From NCBI GenBank assembly GCA_035623075.1, contig DASPUC010000024.1, positions 62,001 to 126,000 of the forward strand: 64,000 nucleotides of DNA, written 5' to 3'. This DNA is from Nitrospiraceae bacterium (GTDB taxonomy: Bacteria; Nitrospirota; Nitrospiria; Nitrospirales; Nitrospiraceae). Positions 30,140 through 39,050 of the stretch are shown here, in pieces. A program made the position numbers and the translations under genes. Position 1 is the stretch's first letter, and every line of letters starts with the position of its first letter. Below the pieces are notes generated by a model that was given only the letters and a program-made list of their open reading frames with translations, was not told the DNA's origin and ran no database searches.

Positions 30140-31711
30140 TTACCTGACTAGCGTCGGTTCGGGCTGGGGATCGAGAGTCCCAGACCCCATTAATAGATCG
30201 AAAGGCGCATAGTCGTCGGTGAGTACCACGCCAGAAGGCCACGGGTGCGTACGGTGAGTGTTCAAGAGCGCGAGAGCTTCTGGTGGGAGTCGATCCTGCT
30301 CGACGAACGCCCCCACTTTGTTCGCGAGTTCGGCGAAGTCTTGTCTCTCGAGGGGCGCACCAGCAAAAAAGATCAGATTCTCTGCCCGAGTCTGCGCCGA
30401 CTTCCAGGGTCCCTTGACGGCATACGATTCGATCTGAGCGAAGGACCGACTCATCGTCTGTACGACCGCGCTGGCTCGTAAGAGATCTCCGCCTTCCCCC
30501 AACGAGGCAAGATTCACCGCCACGATTCCATCCGGCGCGAGATGGCTTCGCAGCTCGGCAAAAAATTCCACGGTTGTGAGATGGAACGGAACCATGTGGC
30601 GTGCAAAGGCGTCCACCCAGATCAGGTCGTAAGTTCGGTCGGTAGCCTGTAAGAACGCTCTCGCATCCTTCACGTAGACGTGGTGCTCCGGCGGAGCCTG
30701 GTACGAAAAAAACGTCTCGGCCATGCGCACCACAGTGGGATCAAACTCCACCACGTCCAATTCAAGCTGGGGCCATTTGTGCGCGAGCCATTTCGCCAAG
30801 GATCCGCCACCATGACCAAGGATAAGCCCCCGTTTCGCATCAGGGACCCAGGCCAATGAGGCTACCATCAGTTGACTGTAGGGAAGAAACAAGGTAACCG
30901 GATCCGCCTTCCACATGACCGCGTGGAAAGTCCGGTCCAGCACCAGATAGCGAAACAGGTCGTCGTCGCGAATCCGAACCTGCTGATAAGGACTGTCTTC
31001 TTGGTAGAGGGGGGTCTTCAACACCTGCATGGGATGCAGCGCACCAGCCACCAGGCCTGTCGCGCATGCAACCAGGGTCAGTCTCATCCGGGGTCGAGCC
31101 GATGTCGTTTTCAAAAGCCACGAGAGACCGAGCCCGAATTGGACCGCTCCAAGCCAAGCCACCAGCGCGTGGCTGCCGATCCATGAAAGCAGATAGAACG
31201 CAGTTCCCCACGTGCCGAGAAGACTTCCCACTGTGGAGAGAGCAATCATACGACCCGTGTGACGGCCGAGATAATTGAGATCGGAGATGGCAATCCTCAA
31301 CATGGCCGGCAGCACCCCGCTCAATCCAAATGCCGGTGGCGCCAATAGAACAGAGGCTGCGACACAGGGTCCCCATCGCGGATCGTCAATTGCCCCTGCC
31401 ACTTTGAACAATACCGGCTGACCGACCCACGCAATAAGAAAGGTCCACGTTCCCGAGAACAGCAATAACCAGGCGAGAACTTGGCCCCCGGGATGACGGT
31501 CTGACATCCAACCGCCGAACGCATACCCGCTGCTCATCGCCGCAAGGATGACCCCGATGAGGGCTCCCCACACAAACAGCGAGTTTCCAAAGACGGGTGC
31601 CAAGAGTCGGCTGCCCAATATCTCCAATGCCATAACAACCGCGCCGGTCATCAACGCGGTCGCCAGAAGGAACCAGCGGGGGATAGGAGCAGAAGCTGTT
31701 TGGGCAGTCAT
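30140..31711 (-). CDS. Membrane-anchored spermidine-synthase-like protein
   Basis: 523 residues. The first 210 form about seven hydrophobic segments (starting WFLLATALMTGAVVMALEILGSRLLAP). The rest is a spermidine-synthase-type Rossmann domain: GLILGHGGGSLAKWLA near 290 (SAM-binding glycine loop), ELDVVEFDPTVV, and TYDLIWVDAFA near 365. Fused MFS/SpeE-like proteins of this kind are widespread; whether they make polyamines is not known. The loop has GHGGGS instead of GGGDG, so the substrate may differ. The gene stands alone; no speD is near. Confidence 0.8.
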   Translation of the reverse strand: MTAQTASAPIPRWFLLATALMTGAVVMALEILGSRLLAPVFGNSLFVWGALIGVILAAMSSGYAFGGWMSDRHPGGQVLAWLLLFSGTWTFLIAWVGQPVLFKVAGAIDDPRWGPCVAASVLLAPPAFGLSGVLPAMLRIAISDLNYLGRHTGRMIALSTVGSLLGTWGTAFYLLSWIGSHALVAWLGAVQFGLGLSWLLKTTSARPRMRLTLVACATGLVAGALHPMQVLKTPLYQEDSPYQQVRIRDDDLFRYLVLDRTFHAVMWKADPVTLFLPYSQLMVASLAWVPDAKRGLILGHGGGSLAKWLAHKWPQLELDVVEFDPTVVRMAETFFSYQAPPEHHVYVKDARAFLQATDRTYDLIWVDAFARHMVPFHLTTVEFFAELRSHLAPDGIVAVNLASLGEGGDLLRASAVVQTMSRSFAQIESYAVKGPWKSAQTRAENLIFFAGAPLERQDFAELANKVGAFVEQDRLPPEALALLNTHRTHPWPSGVVLTDDYAPFDLLMGSGTLDPQPEPTLVR

Positions 31712-31775
31712 AGAGCAGGAACAAAAGGCGAGACGACCACAGGCACTCGAGCACGCGGGAATTCGGACTGCTCGA

Positions 31776-32186
31776 TCACAGGCCGCCCCAATTCTTGAAA
31801 TAGCGAAGGAGATCCCGCACGGAGAGAATGCCGCTCACTTGACCGTCCTCTGTGATGGCAAGATGGCGAATCCCATGTTCCGCCATCAGATCACTGGCAT
31901 CATGTGCGGATCGAGCAATGTCGATCGTGATGAGGGGTCGGCTCATAACCATGTGAACCAATGTCTCATGCGCAAGTTTCGATTCCGCCATACACCGGCG
32001 GACCAAATCCGATTCACTCACGATCCCGCAATAGTCTCCATGGTCCTGTACCAGCAGGGCCCCGACTTTGGCTTCGCGCATGAGCTGCGCCGCCTCCAAC
32101 AGACTGGCGTCTGGACTGATCGTCTGCAACACTCGCTGCATCAACATTGCGAGGGGCCGTTGGATGGTTCCACTGTGGATGGGCAT
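31776..32186 (-). CDS. CBS-domain pair protein
   Basis: 136 residues containing two CBS motifs (about 12-65 and 75-132), with VGALLVQDHGDYCGIVSESDLVRR and HLAITEDGQVSGILSVRDLLRYF. Such stand-alone Bateman modules bind adenine nucleotides and regulate partner proteins; no partner is obvious. It lies 64 bp upstream of the spermidine-synthase-like gene on the same strand and might be co-transcribed with it. Confidence 0.88.
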   Translation of the reverse strand: MPIHSGTIQRPLAMLMQRVLQTISPDASLLEAAQLMREAKVGALLVQDHGDYCGIVSESDLVRRCMAESKLAHETLVHMVMSRPLITIDIARSAHDASDLMAEHGIRHLAITEDGQVSGILSVRDLLRYFKNWGGL

Positions 32187-32291
32187 GACACTCTTCTCGA
32201 ATGAATGAGGAAGGCATAGTACTCAAGCATTCTTCATCCTGTCAACGAAACACCGGCCCCTACGGTTGGCTTGAGCGCTTCGATAACTTCA

Positions 32292-32320
32292 TTGCCGGAT
32301 CGGTGGGCGGTTGCTATACT
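32292..32320 (+). promoter_or_regulatory. Sigma70-like promoter of ugd
   Basis: TTGCCG (32292-32297), a 17-bp spacer and TATACT (32315-32320). Predicted start near 32327, leaving a leader of about 34 nt before ATG 32361. Confidence 0.55.
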
Positions 32321-32360
32321 GCCGCCAAGTTGGTCAAGGCCCGATAGGAATTTCATTTGT

Positions 32361-33695
32361 ATGCATATTAGCGTCATCGGAACGGGATACGTAGGGCTCG
32401 TCACAGGGGCCTGTTTTGCCGAGTTTGGTGTCAATGCCACCTGCATGGACACCAATGCCAAACGGATCGGCAAACTCGAAAAAGGGCATGTTCCATTTTA
32501 TGAGCCCGGGTTGACGGACTTGGTCGCGAAAGGCATCAAGGAAGGACGACTGAGCTTTACCACAGACGTCGCAAAAGCTGTCGAAAAGGCGCTCGTCATT
32601 TTCATCGCAGTCGGCACTCCCCCGCGAGGCGACGGATCGGCCGATCTCTCCTATGTGGAAGAAGTGGGCCGCGGCATTGCCAAGAACATGACGGGATATA
32701 AGGTCATCGTGACCAAATCGACCGTACCGGTCGGTACGGGAGAGACCTTGCGGAAGGTCATTACCGCAAGTCAGTCTGGCAAATTTCAATTCGATATCGT
32801 GTCAAATCCCGAATTCCTCCGTGAAGGGTCGGCTATTGAAGACTTCATGCGACCGAATCGGGTGGTCATTGGGGCAGAGAGCGAGCAGGCCGTGGCCATT
32901 TTAAAGGACCTCTACCGGCCCCTCTATTTGATCGAGACCCCATTCGTCGTCACGGACATTCCGACCGCAGAAATCATTAAGTATGCGTCAAACGCCTTCC
33001 TGGCGACGAAGATTTCGTTCATCAATGAAATTGCGACGCTGTGCGAACGGGTCGGGGCAGATGTGCAGATGGTCGCCAAGGGGATGGGGCTGGACCACCG
33101 CATCGGATCCAAATTTCTGCATGCCGGTCCCGGCTTCGGTGGATCGTGCTTCCCGAAAGATCTCGCCGCTCTGATCCAAACTGGAGAACGGCTCGGCTAC
33201 TCCGCGCTGATCGCGAAAGCTGCGTCGCAGGTCAATAACGAGCAGCGGCAGCGGATGGTGGAGAAAATCCGGGAAACGGTCGGGACCCTGAAAGGAAAGA
33301 CCTTTGCCCTCCTGGGTCTGTCCTTTAAACCAAACACGAATGACCTGCGCGAAGCCCCCGCGCTCGCGATCGCACAGATCCTCATAAAGCAAGGAGCTGC
33401 GATTCGCGCCTATGACCCGGTCGCCCTCGAGGAGGCGACTCGTACCGTGAACGGTCTCGTGCCCTGTCGGGACGCGTACCACGCAGCTGAAGGAAGCGAT
33501 GCGTTGATTCTGATGACGGAATGGAACCAGTTCAGAAACTTGGATTTCGAGCGACTGAAGGCTCTCGTGAGGAAGCCGGTACTGTTCGATCTTCGGAATG
33601 TGTACGAACCAACCAAAGTTGCAGCCTTTGGGTTCCTCCACGTCTCGGTAGGACGACCCAGCAAGAATCCTTCGACGCCTCCCTCACCTCTTTGA
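32361..33695 (+). CDS. ugd: UDP-glucose 6-dehydrogenase
   Basis: Oxidises UDP-glucose to UDP-glucuronate with two NAD. 444 residues from ATG 32361. The N-terminal NAD site is HISVIGTGYVGLVTGACFAEFG. The central domain has the catalytic cysteine in GPGFGGSCFPKD near residue 262, and the C-terminal UDP-binding domain has the LSFKPNTNDLREAP motif near residue 325. Together with the 4-epimerase at 60222 it would supply UDP-galacturonate for surface polysaccharide. Converges on the HEAT gene at 33703 with a 7-bp gap. Confidence 0.95.
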   Translation: MHISVIGTGYVGLVTGACFAEFGVNATCMDTNAKRIGKLEKGHVPFYEPGLTDLVAKGIKEGRLSFTTDVAKAVEKALVIFIAVGTPPRGDGSADLSYVEEVGRGIAKNMTGYKVIVTKSTVPVGTGETLRKVITASQSGKFQFDIVSNPEFLREGSAIEDFMRPNRVVIGAESEQAVAILKDLYRPLYLIETPFVVTDIPTAEIIKYASNAFLATKISFINEIATLCERVGADVQMVAKGMGLDHRIGSKFLHAGPGFGGSCFPKDLAALIQTGERLGYSALIAKAASQVNNEQRQRMVEKIRETVGTLKGKTFALLGLSFKPNTNDLREAPALAIAQILIKQGAAIRAYDPVALEEATRTVNGLVPCRDAYHAAEGSDALILMTEWNQFRNLDFERLKALVRKPVLFDLRNVYEPTKVAAFGFLHVSVGRPSKNPSTPPSPL

Positions 33696-33702
33696 CCGAG
33701 CA

Positions 33703-34410
33703 TTAGGTCAGTCTCGGAATTTCCGCCTTTACCTCATCCTTCGGCTTTGGTTTGTACCCCATTCGATCCAATACTTTCATGATCCGCGTTTTCAGCCGAT
33801 CGTCGGCTTCGGCAAGAGCGGTGGCGAGGGGTTCGACCGCGGGCTTTCCGATTTTCCGGATAATTTCGGTGACAGATTGTCGCAGTTCATCTTCCTCTGA
33901 CACCAACAGTGGTACGAGAGACGGGACTGCTGAACCACCGATCTTGATCAAGGAATCGTAGGCCCGCTGCCGGACGTCGCCCACATCATCCGTCAACGCC
34001 TCGACCAACGGTTCTACGGCGCGCGTTTCTTTGAGTTCACCAAGGATTTCCGCCGCATATTTCCGATTGAGCCAATGGGGATCCTTGAGATCCAACAGCA
34101 TGGCGTCGGCCTTGGCGGCGTTGGGGTCCTTCGCACGGATCTTGAAGCTTTTTGCAATCCGGCGCCCGCCTTCCTCCACGACGCGGATCGTCGCACCATC
34201 TCCCACTTTGATCTGTTTCAGATCTTCAAGCGCTTCTTCAGCGACATCCAACAGAACGGTTTTCCCGTCGTAGGCCAACAGTTCGACCTCGAGTTGCTTC
34301 GCCTCAGGATTGACGGCCACAACCCGTTCCGTCACCAAGTTGAATCCGTCCTTCTTGAGGCCCCCCTTGGGACCAATTTGAATGAGTTTCGCTGGAGCTT
34401 CGTCCGCCAT
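33703..34410 (-). CDS. HEAT-repeat protein with N-terminal beta domain (HEAT-1)
   Basis: 235 residues. The first 95 are strand-rich (VTERVVAVNPEAKQLEVELL, VGDGATIRVVEEGG) and unlike HEAT. From about residue 100 there are four to five E-Z-type HEAT repeats (WLNRKYAAEILGELKETRAVEPLVEALTD and onwards). The end VLDRMGYKPKPKDE resembles the ends of the other HEAT proteins here (LG-W/Y-x-P). No signal peptide. Last gene of the HEAT-4/3/2/1 run, 32 bp after HEAT-2. Presumably a protein-binding scaffold; function unknown. Confidence 0.85.
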   Translation of the reverse strand: MADEAPAKLIQIGPKGGLKKDGFNLVTERVVAVNPEAKQLEVELLAYDGKTVLLDVAEEALEDLKQIKVGDGATIRVVEEGGRRIAKSFKIRAKDPNAAKADAMLLDLKDPHWLNRKYAAEILGELKETRAVEPLVEALTDDVGDVRQRAYDSLIKIGGSAVPSLVPLLVSEEDELRQSVTEIIRKIGKPAVEPLATALAEADDRLKTRIMKVLDRMGYKPKPKDEVKAEIPRLT

Positions 34411-34442
34411 GATGTGGTTCCTTTACGTCCAAAAAGAGATGA

Positions 34443-35204
34443 TTACTTTGCTTTCCACCCCAAACTTGCCAACACCCCTTCGACCGTCTCCTGCACCATC
34501 GTGTTTTCGTCTTCTAGCAACGGAAGCAATGGATCGATCGCCTGCTTCGCGCCCAATCGCGCAAGCGACTCCGCCGCGTTTCGACGCACCAGCCAGTCCT
34601 CGTCCTTGAGCGATTCGATCAACGGCGGGATCCCCCGTTGATCGCCAATCTTACCCAATGCCTCTGCTGCATGCCGCCGCACCATCCAATTGTTACCCAT
34701 CAAGCCGTCGATTAACGCGTCCACCGCCCTCGTGTCACCGATTTTTTTCAGCACCCTCGCGACATCCTCACGTAATGTACTGTCGGTCAGGGCCTCGATC
34801 AACCCCGGTACGGCACGGGAGTCGCCGATCCGCTCGAGCGCCCACACAGCGGCGGTCCTCACCGCTCCGTCTTTATCCCTCAGCGCCACAACCAACGGAT
34901 CCACCCCACGCGGGTCCTTGAGCTTTCCTAGTCCCGATGCCGCTTGTTCACGAACGGCCCATTCGTCATCTGTGAGGGCCTCGATCAATGGATCGACTAC
35001 CGAAGGCCCGATTCGGACGACGGCACTCGTCGCCGCTTCTCGAATCAACATATCCTCGTCCGCCATCAGGCCGATGAGCTGAGGCACAGCTTCCTCACCG
35101 ATTTGTCCGAGACTGGCAATGGCATGGTCGCGGAGTGCCTCGTTGTCGTCGCGCAAGGCCGAAATCAACTGTTCGATGCGATCCGCCCGGGTCTCGTCAT
35201 TCAT
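34443..35204 (-). CDS. HEAT-repeat protein (HEAT-2)
   Basis: 253 residues from ATG 35204, made almost wholly of about eight regular 31-residue E-Z HEAT repeats. A typical unit is WAVREQAASGLGKLKDPRGVDPLVVAL. The end is VEGVLASLGWKAK, sharing the LGW cap with HEAT-4 and HEAT-5. The start overlaps the HEAT-3 stop by 8 nt, so the two are coupled. Cytoplasmic by sequence. E-Z HEAT repeats are found in phycobilin lyases and in many scaffold proteins; no lyase-specific residues were identified. Confidence 0.88.
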   Translation of the reverse strand: MNDETRADRIEQLISALRDDNEALRDHAIASLGQIGEEAVPQLIGLMADEDMLIREAATSAVVRIGPSVVDPLIEALTDDEWAVREQAASGLGKLKDPRGVDPLVVALRDKDGAVRTAAVWALERIGDSRAVPGLIEALTDSTLREDVARVLKKIGDTRAVDALIDGLMGNNWMVRRHAAEALGKIGDQRGIPPLIESLKDEDWLVRRNAAESLARLGAKQAIDPLLPLLEDENTMVQETVEGVLASLGWKAK

Positions 35205-36297
35205 CGTGGTGCGATCCTTCCTGACTCGCCGTCTGCTCTCCGTCGAGGGCTGCGAGTTTATCGGCAATCAAGCCGGCATTATACGCCACCAAACCGTCAC
35301 GGTCGGTCCTCAGCCGTTCGAAGAGGTCCCGATGCGGGCGGAGAACATCCACATCCTTCACCTTCGCGAGCGCCTCCATGGCATAGACCCGGAGCGGACG
35401 GATGGGAATCGCCTCAATGTATAATTCAGCCGGCCGAGCATCCCCGATCAGTCCCAGCGACTTTAAGGCTAATTCTTTAACCCCGGTATCCTTGTCGACT
35501 TCCAGCCGTTTCATCAGAGGACCGACGGCGCGGACGTCGCCGATTTTCCCCAGCAAATCAGCCGCCGCTTCGCGCACCAGCCAATCGTCGTCTTCAAGAT
35601 ACTCGATCAAAATTTCGACGCTGGGCCGACCGATGTTGAGGAGCTCGATCACCGTCGCCATGCGGGCTTCCTCCCGTTCGCTGGCTCCTTCGACATCGCG
35701 CAGAGCGTTGAACCGTTGATCGATACATTCGCGAATGGCTCCCAATTTCTTGAGCGTGCGCACGGCCGTCTCGCGCACCGCCAGCTGTCCCATCGCGTCG
35801 ATGAACGCATCCGCGGAACGGGGATCGAGGAGTTGTTCGAGCATCGTGGCCGCCAAGACCTGCGCCTCCGGGTCGTGGTGTTTCAGCATCTCACACAGTG
35901 AGGGGACCGCATTGGGAATCGCTCCTAATAACTGTGAGGTCACCGTCCGCACCCGCTCGTCCTTTGCTTCATACAACAAGGACACCAGTGCCGACGCAGT
36001 GTCTCGGTCCAACACTCCCGCCATTTGCTCCAATGCCGACGCACCGGCTCGCTGAACCTGTTCGTCGGTTTCGCGGAGTAACTTGACCAACGGCACCCCG
36101 GCCTGCGGATCCTTCACGCGCGCCAACATGGCGGCCGCCTCTACCTTCAGGGCTGGAACACCTGTTTCCACCGCATGCACGAGAGCGTGGACCGCCCGCG
36201 GCCCACCAGACAAGCAGGCAGCTGTGGCCCGCATCCGCCGCCAGTCTTCTTCATGGACCAACTCGCCGACCAGCGTCTCGATGCTTTCTTTCGACAT
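35197..36297 (-). CDS. HEAT-repeat protein (HEAT-3)
   Basis: 366 residues from ATG 36297. About ten HEAT-like units, less regular than HEAT-2, with long acidic and basic helices (ALRDVEGASEREEARMATVIELLNIG near residue 215). The C terminus is different from the other members: DRDGLVAYNAGLIADKLAAL, then an acidic/His tail, and no LGW cap. A 98-bp gap precedes it after HEAT-4. No signal or membrane segment. Function unknown. Confidence 0.85.
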   Translation of the reverse strand: MSKESIETLVGELVHEEDWRRMRATAACLSGGPRAVHALVHAVETGVPALKVEAAAMLARVKDPQAGVPLVKLLRETDEQVQRAGASALEQMAGVLDRDTASALVSLLYEAKDERVRTVTSQLLGAIPNAVPSLCEMLKHHDPEAQVLAATMLEQLLDPRSADAFIDAMGQLAVRETAVRTLKKLGAIRECIDQRFNALRDVEGASEREEARMATVIELLNIGRPSVEILIEYLEDDDWLVREAAADLLGKIGDVRAVGPLMKRLEVDKDTGVKELALKSLGLIGDARPAELYIEAIPIRPLRVYAMEALAKVKDVDVLRPHRDLFERLRTDRDGLVAYNAGLIADKLAALDGEQTASQEGSHHDE

Positions 36298-36395
36298 AGC
36301 ATTCGCTCCGGCGCGAAGCACAGGGCGAGGGAACAAGAGCGAAAATCAGTTTTCTCACCTGGACCTTTTCGCTTCGTCCCTCTGGCCGATCCAGC

Positions 36396-37478
36396 TCAGA
36401 CACGACCAGGCCGCCAGCCCACCTTTGTCAACGTGTCCTTGACGTGGTACCGAAGATTGTCATCCGCTTCCTGCGCTAACATCGTCAGCAACGGTGCGAT
36501 CACGACATTGCCGAATCGCACCAGTGCCGCAGCCGCATCCGCGCGAGTGACCGTATGACGCATGGCATCGAGCAGTGTCGGCACTGCTGCTTCATCCCCT
36601 ATCACGCCTAATGCTCGGGCTGCTGCACCCTTGGCGACCATTTCTTCATCCCAATGATCTCCACAGCCATCGACTGCCCGGGAAACTTCCGGTCGATCGA
36701 CGCCGTTCAGCACATTGATCAGGACCGGAACTGCGCGTCGATCGCCGATCTGCCCGAGAGATTCCACGGCGAGCGGCCGCAAGCCCGGCTCTTTGATGAC
36801 CACAAACAAAAAATCGACAGCTCTGGCATCCCCGATCTGACCAAGCGCGCGGACTGCGTCTTCGCGGATAGCTGCATCGCGATCGTTGAAAAGTGCCGAT
36901 AATAACGGTTCGACTGCCGACGCTGATCGTGTCTTCCCCAAGGCTTCCACGGCATGGAGCCGCACAAGCCACTCGGAATGAGTCAGCGCATTCAAGAGAG
37001 AGGGGATCGCAGCATCGCCGATCGCCGCCAGCGCTGCAGACGCCTCCTCGCGAACCGCCTTGACCTTATCTTGGAGTAACGGAATCAATGGTTCAATAGA
37101 TTCGAGGGGTTTGATGCGTCCCAGGGCCTTCGCCGCATGCATGCGAACGATCCAGTCAGGGCTGTTGAGTGCCGTGATTAACGGAGCCGCCACGCGCGCA
37201 TCGGCAATGACAGCCAAGGCCGCTGATGCCGCTTCCTGGATAGACAGGTCACGATCGTTGAGACAGTTCGCCAGGGCTGTCACCGCCGACTCGCCCAGAA
37301 CTGTTAGAGCGCCGATTGCCGCCTCGCGTACTGCCCGGTCGGAATCGCGCAGGAGCGTGACCAGCGGTCCCACGGCCCGGGGATCGCGAAGGGCACCGAG
37401 TGCGGTCGCGGCATCCTCCCGGATCGCCCAGTCCTCATCCTGGAGCGCCGCAATCTGTTCGGCAACCGCGTCTCCCAT
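36396..37478 (-). CDS. HEAT-repeat protein (HEAT-4)
   Basis: 360 residues, about eleven E-Z HEAT repeats of nearly uniform length (AIREDAATALGALRDPRAVGPLVTLLRDSD is the first complete one). One unit near residue 260 is interrupted by an insertion containing VDGCGDHWDEE, which puts Cys, His and acidic residues on a loop. The end is VKDTLTKVGWRPGRV, with the shared LG/VG-W cap. First gene of the minus-strand HEAT run and divergent from the beta-propeller gene across 219 bp. Confidence 0.87.
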   Translation of the reverse strand: MGDAVAEQIAALQDEDWAIREDAATALGALRDPRAVGPLVTLLRDSDRAVREAAIGALTVLGESAVTALANCLNDRDLSIQEAASAALAVIADARVAAPLITALNSPDWIVRMHAAKALGRIKPLESIEPLIPLLQDKVKAVREEASAALAAIGDAAIPSLLNALTHSEWLVRLHAVEALGKTRSASAVEPLLSALFNDRDAAIREDAVRALGQIGDARAVDFLFVVIKEPGLRPLAVESLGQIGDRRAVPVLINVLNGVDRPEVSRAVDGCGDHWDEEMVAKGAAARALGVIGDEAAVPTLLDAMRHTVTRADAAAALVRFGNVVIAPLLTMLAQEADDNLRYHVKDTLTKVGWRPGRV

Positions 37479-37582
37479 GGTCCTCCAAATGTCGGATCGA
37501 GTACCCTAACACAGCCATTTTCCAGGGGTCAACGGAAGGGCTGTCGATGACTCATCGCGGAGATTTTGAGCCATTCATTCAA

Positions 37583-37612
37583 TTGACAGCCCCTGTACCC
37601 CCTCGCTACCAT
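37583..37612 (+). promoter_or_regulatory. Candidate promoter of the beta-propeller gene
   Basis: A perfect TTGACA (37583-37588), 18 bp, and TACCAT (37607-37612). Predicted start near 37619, leader about 80 nt. The same 219-bp region must also drive HEAT-4 on the other strand. Confidence 0.45.
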
Positions 37613-37697
37613 CACGTTCCCAATTCACTGGCTCCCTGATGATAACCCGCTGTCAGATAACGCAACCCCTACAAACTTTCTTGTAATGGAGGTCCCG

Positions 37698-38948
37698 ATG
37701 ATTACGACGAATTTCGTTCTGAATAGAAATGTCCTGACGATCGTGCTCCTCCTAATCGGGTGCCTCGTCCCGTTCGGGACTTCAGCAGGGGCCTATGAGG
37801 TCTGGCTAACAGATCAATCAGACACGGGGAAAGAAATCGGAGGCTTACTGTATGTCTATGACGGGGCCCAACTGGCGGCCAATCCGACAACGGCAAAACC
37901 GACCGTGACGATCGATTTAGCCGGGGACGTCAACAAGCTTTGTGAAGAGGCAACCAAGAAAGCCGTCCGTCGTCCCCACATGCTGTTCTTCACCAAGGAT
38001 CAGTCCCATGCCATCGTCTCGTTCCTCAGCGGGCACGTGCTCTTCATGGACGCAGCCACCAAGAAGCCTGAAGCCTGCCTCTCCATGGGAAAGAACGTCC
38101 ATGCGGCCTGGCCGACGCCCGATCAGAAGATGACCATCGCAGCCAACATCGCTGAAAAAAAGTTCATCCGCATCTGGACAGACTATGCAGCACATAAGTT
38201 TACCTTCGATGCTGAGAAGGATGTGATGAATCTGGCCTTGTTGGAAAGCGGTGAGCGACCGGATACCGCGCCCATTTGTCCGATCACCGAGGCATCCAGC
38301 AAGTATGCGTTCATCACGCTTCGGGGCGGCGGCTTGCTCGTCGTGGACGTCACGAGCACGCCCATGAAGGTGGTCGCAACCTTGGACAATAACCAGATCC
38401 ATCCAGCCGGATGCGGCGGAGTCCAAGTCGATAGCACGATGTACATCAACTCCGGCGGAGGCTGGCCGATTGCACCGCTCTCCTACGACGTCTATGCGTT
38501 GGATCTGTCGGACTTGCCGAAGTCTGTCTCAGCAAAATTGGTGTCGCAGCGCGATCAGAAGTTCGCCGATTCCCATGGCATGGTTGCGGTCGGCAGGTAT
38601 GTGTGGAGCGCGGATCGCGCGGGAAACGATATCGAGATTATCGACACGCTTACCAACTTGAGTGTCAACTCCGTCGATTTGGTAACGGATGCCAACAAGG
38701 ACCCGGCGCCTGATTTGATGGATGTGTCACCCGACGGCCAGTATGTCTTCGTCGGCTTCCGTGGTCCCACCCCGTTGACCGGTAATGACAAGACCGTTAA
38801 CAACGCAAAAGGAACTATCCCGGGGATTGGCGTCGTGCATGTGGATGCCGGCGGAAAAGTCGGTTATTACAAAGGGCAGGCGGCGATCACCAACATGAAG
38901 GACGGGAAAGAAACGGCGGACAATCACGGCGTCGCGGTCCGAAAGTAG
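37698..38948 (+). CDS. Exported YncE-like beta-propeller protein
   Basis: 416 residues from ATG 37698, which has GGAGGT 4 nt upstream (an in-frame ATG at 37686 lies on that site). Signal peptide: hydrophobic 14-30. The mature protein consists of WD/YVTN-like blades, for example DLMDVSPDGQYVFVGFRG near residue 350 and YAFITLRGGGLLVVDVTSTP near 210. A seven-bladed periplasmic propeller of the YncE/lactonase/NirF superfamily is likely; heme or metal ligands are not evident. Surrounded on both sides by HEAT genes on the opposite strand. Confidence 0.78.
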   Translation: MITTNFVLNRNVLTIVLLLIGCLVPFGTSAGAYEVWLTDQSDTGKEIGGLLYVYDGAQLAANPTTAKPTVTIDLAGDVNKLCEEATKKAVRRPHMLFFTKDQSHAIVSFLSGHVLFMDAATKKPEACLSMGKNVHAAWPTPDQKMTIAANIAEKKFIRIWTDYAAHKFTFDAEKDVMNLALLESGERPDTAPICPITEASSKYAFITLRGGGLLVVDVTSTPMKVVATLDNNQIHPAGCGGVQVDSTMYINSGGGWPIAPLSYDVYALDLSDLPKSVSAKLVSQRDQKFADSHGMVAVGRYVWSADRAGNDIEIIDTLTNLSVNSVDLVTDANKDPAPDLMDVSPDGQYVFVGFRGPTPLTGNDKTVNNAKGTIPGIGVVHVDAGGKVGYYKGQAAITNMKDGKETADNHGVAVRK

Positions 38949-38950
38949 TC

Positions 38951-38971
38951 GTTGGCTTTCAGCCGTCAGCC
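38951..38971 (-). repeat. Heptamer repeat locus A
   Basis: Read on the minus strand, two units GGCTGAC and GGCTGAA plus one diverged unit, in strict 7-nt phase, beginning 3 nt after the beta-propeller stop codon. Confidence 0.5.
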
Positions 38972-39050
38972 GCGGACAAGGAAAAGATCACAGCCGTCAC
39001 GAGATGATTCTTGCCGACAGGTGATGGCTGACTGCTTCCCGGCGAGAGTA

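Noticed and set aside
39017-39040. Possible further heptamer array after the beta-propeller
   Set aside because: Contains GGCTGACTG but no second in-phase unit.
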